Below are positions 4,957-5,640 of a stretch of 5,640 bases of DNA, in pieces (position 1 is the stretch's first letter; each line of letters starts with the position of its first letter). The position numbers were made by a program, and so were the translations under genes. This stretch comes from a bacterium (lineage in GTDB: Bacteria; UBA9089; CG2-30-40-21; SBAY01). Location: contig JBFLYA010000125.1 in assembly GCA_040757115.1 (NCBI GenBank), forward strand, positions 5,359-10,998, written 5' to 3'. The notes beneath the pieces are model-generated. The model was not told the origin of the DNA. It searched no databases and saw only the letters and a program-made list of their open reading frames with translations.

Positions 4957-5640
4957 AGTCTGGGTAATATTATTAGGAATGGAATTGAATACGCTACGGA
5001 TGACAAGCCAGAAACAGGAATAACAGATGCTTTAAAAGAAGAAGGAATGAGTTTTTACAAAGGTGCACAGGCATGGAGTGAGATGGCTGTCCAGGCCTAC
5101 CAGAATGCCTCAAACCTTGCCTCATATCTTCATCTACCTACTCTTGATATTTCTATCCCTAAAGACCAGGATGCCTACATAAAATTATAGATATTGCTCA
5201 TGAGTTAGGGCAAACCTTTGCTTCCATTAAAGAGACAGGTAGCGATATATTTACTTCGATTAGAGATGCGGTAAGAGAATCCAGAAAAGATTATGACCTC
5301 CGTGTAAGATATAAAAAGGGAGAGTTACCTGCGGATGTCCTTGCACAAAAGCTAAATAATAAGGAGATAAATGTAGAAGATGTATATCAACTGGCGGTGG
5401 CATATGGAGAGGATGCAACAAAATTAATATCCCTGGCGACTAAAAACGCTACTAATCAAGAACTGATGCAGCCTATCAATAAAGCCAAGAGTGGTAATAA
5501 AGAGGTATCAGACGCCCTTAAGAATGAGAGAGAGATAAGAATAGCCATACATGAGGGAGAGATTAAAGCAATACTTGAGTTAGCGAATATATCAAGCCCT
5601 GTTGTAGGAGATGGAGCACCAGAACCTAAATATGACCTTA
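4957..5640 (+). pseudogene. Headless, frameshifted orphan toxin module, running off the window
   Basis: Translation from 4960 gives LGNIIRNGIEYATDDKPET and onward, the same linker as the intact toxin from 1142. There is no start codon and a TAG lies just upstream at 4948-4950. At 5188-5190 a TAG interrupts the frame: compared with AAATTAGACATT of the intact gene, the copy has two extra bases (AAATTATAGATATT). The frame then resumes at 5190 (LDIAHELGQTFASIKETGSD) and stays open to the window end. Similarity is high to about 5524. Beyond that the residues differ (NEREIRIAIHEGEIKAILEL, then ISSPVVGDGAPEPKYDL), so a different tip probably follows. I do not recognise this tip from the part visible. 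The copy looks untranslatable as it stands, yet it could donate its tip to the intact gene by recombination downstream of the frameshift. The two-base insertion could also be a sequencing error, but the missing 5' part could not. Confidence 0.8.

Overview
The window is about 5.6 kb of AT-leaning bacterial DNA (roughly 40% GC by eye). It carries three readable genes and one broken gene copy, all on the + strand. Nothing fixes the taxonomy. The protein styles suggest an environmental, probably Gram-negative or candidate-phylum bacterium with a large secretome: a long surface toxin with a LamG-like front, a secreted right-handed beta-helix, and short dispersed palindromic repeats in the spacers. 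This is inference only.

Layout. (1) Bases 2-2551 are the 3' part of a long secreted or surface protein whose start lies upstream of the window. The in-frame ATG at 320 is internal. The visible 849 residues run: LamG-like beta-sandwich, a short 'KGSG..VY..' surface domain, a hydrophobic pre-toxin stretch, a helical linker, a pre-toxin TG-like segment, a histidine-rich toxin tip resembling the DUF2380/TIGR02269 (SitA5-like) polymorphic toxins, and a charged helical tail. (2) After 19 bases and a strong Shine-Dalgarno comes a 225-aa protein (2571-3248). It resembles the CXXCG-motif SitI-type immunity family and is the likely cognate immunity protein. A clean hairpin terminator follows. (3) Bases 3284-3541 hold a dispersed-repeat element: a perfect 26-bp inverted repeat plus a 16-bp tandem duplication, followed by a doubtful 27-aa ORF. 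(4) Bases 3542-4828 encode a secreted right-handed beta-helix protein with seven rungs of 26-28 residues. (5) Bases 4829-4956 hold a second, split copy of the dispersed repeat. (6) From about 4957 to the window end lies a headless, frameshifted second copy of the toxin linker. It is highly similar to 1142-1708 and then diverges into a different C-terminus.

Together this reads as a polymorphic-toxin locus: an expressed toxin and immunity pair, then an orphan toxin module that keeps the homologous linker and carries another tip. This is the arrangement known from CdiA, Rhs and similar systems, where recombination in the linker can exchange tips. The orphan joins foreign sequence at, or within a few bases of, the dispersed repeat. 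The beta-helix gene lies between two oppositely oriented relatives of that repeat, which suggests the repeats helped assemble the locus. The toxin and immunity assignments rest on motif recognition by eye, not on a database search.
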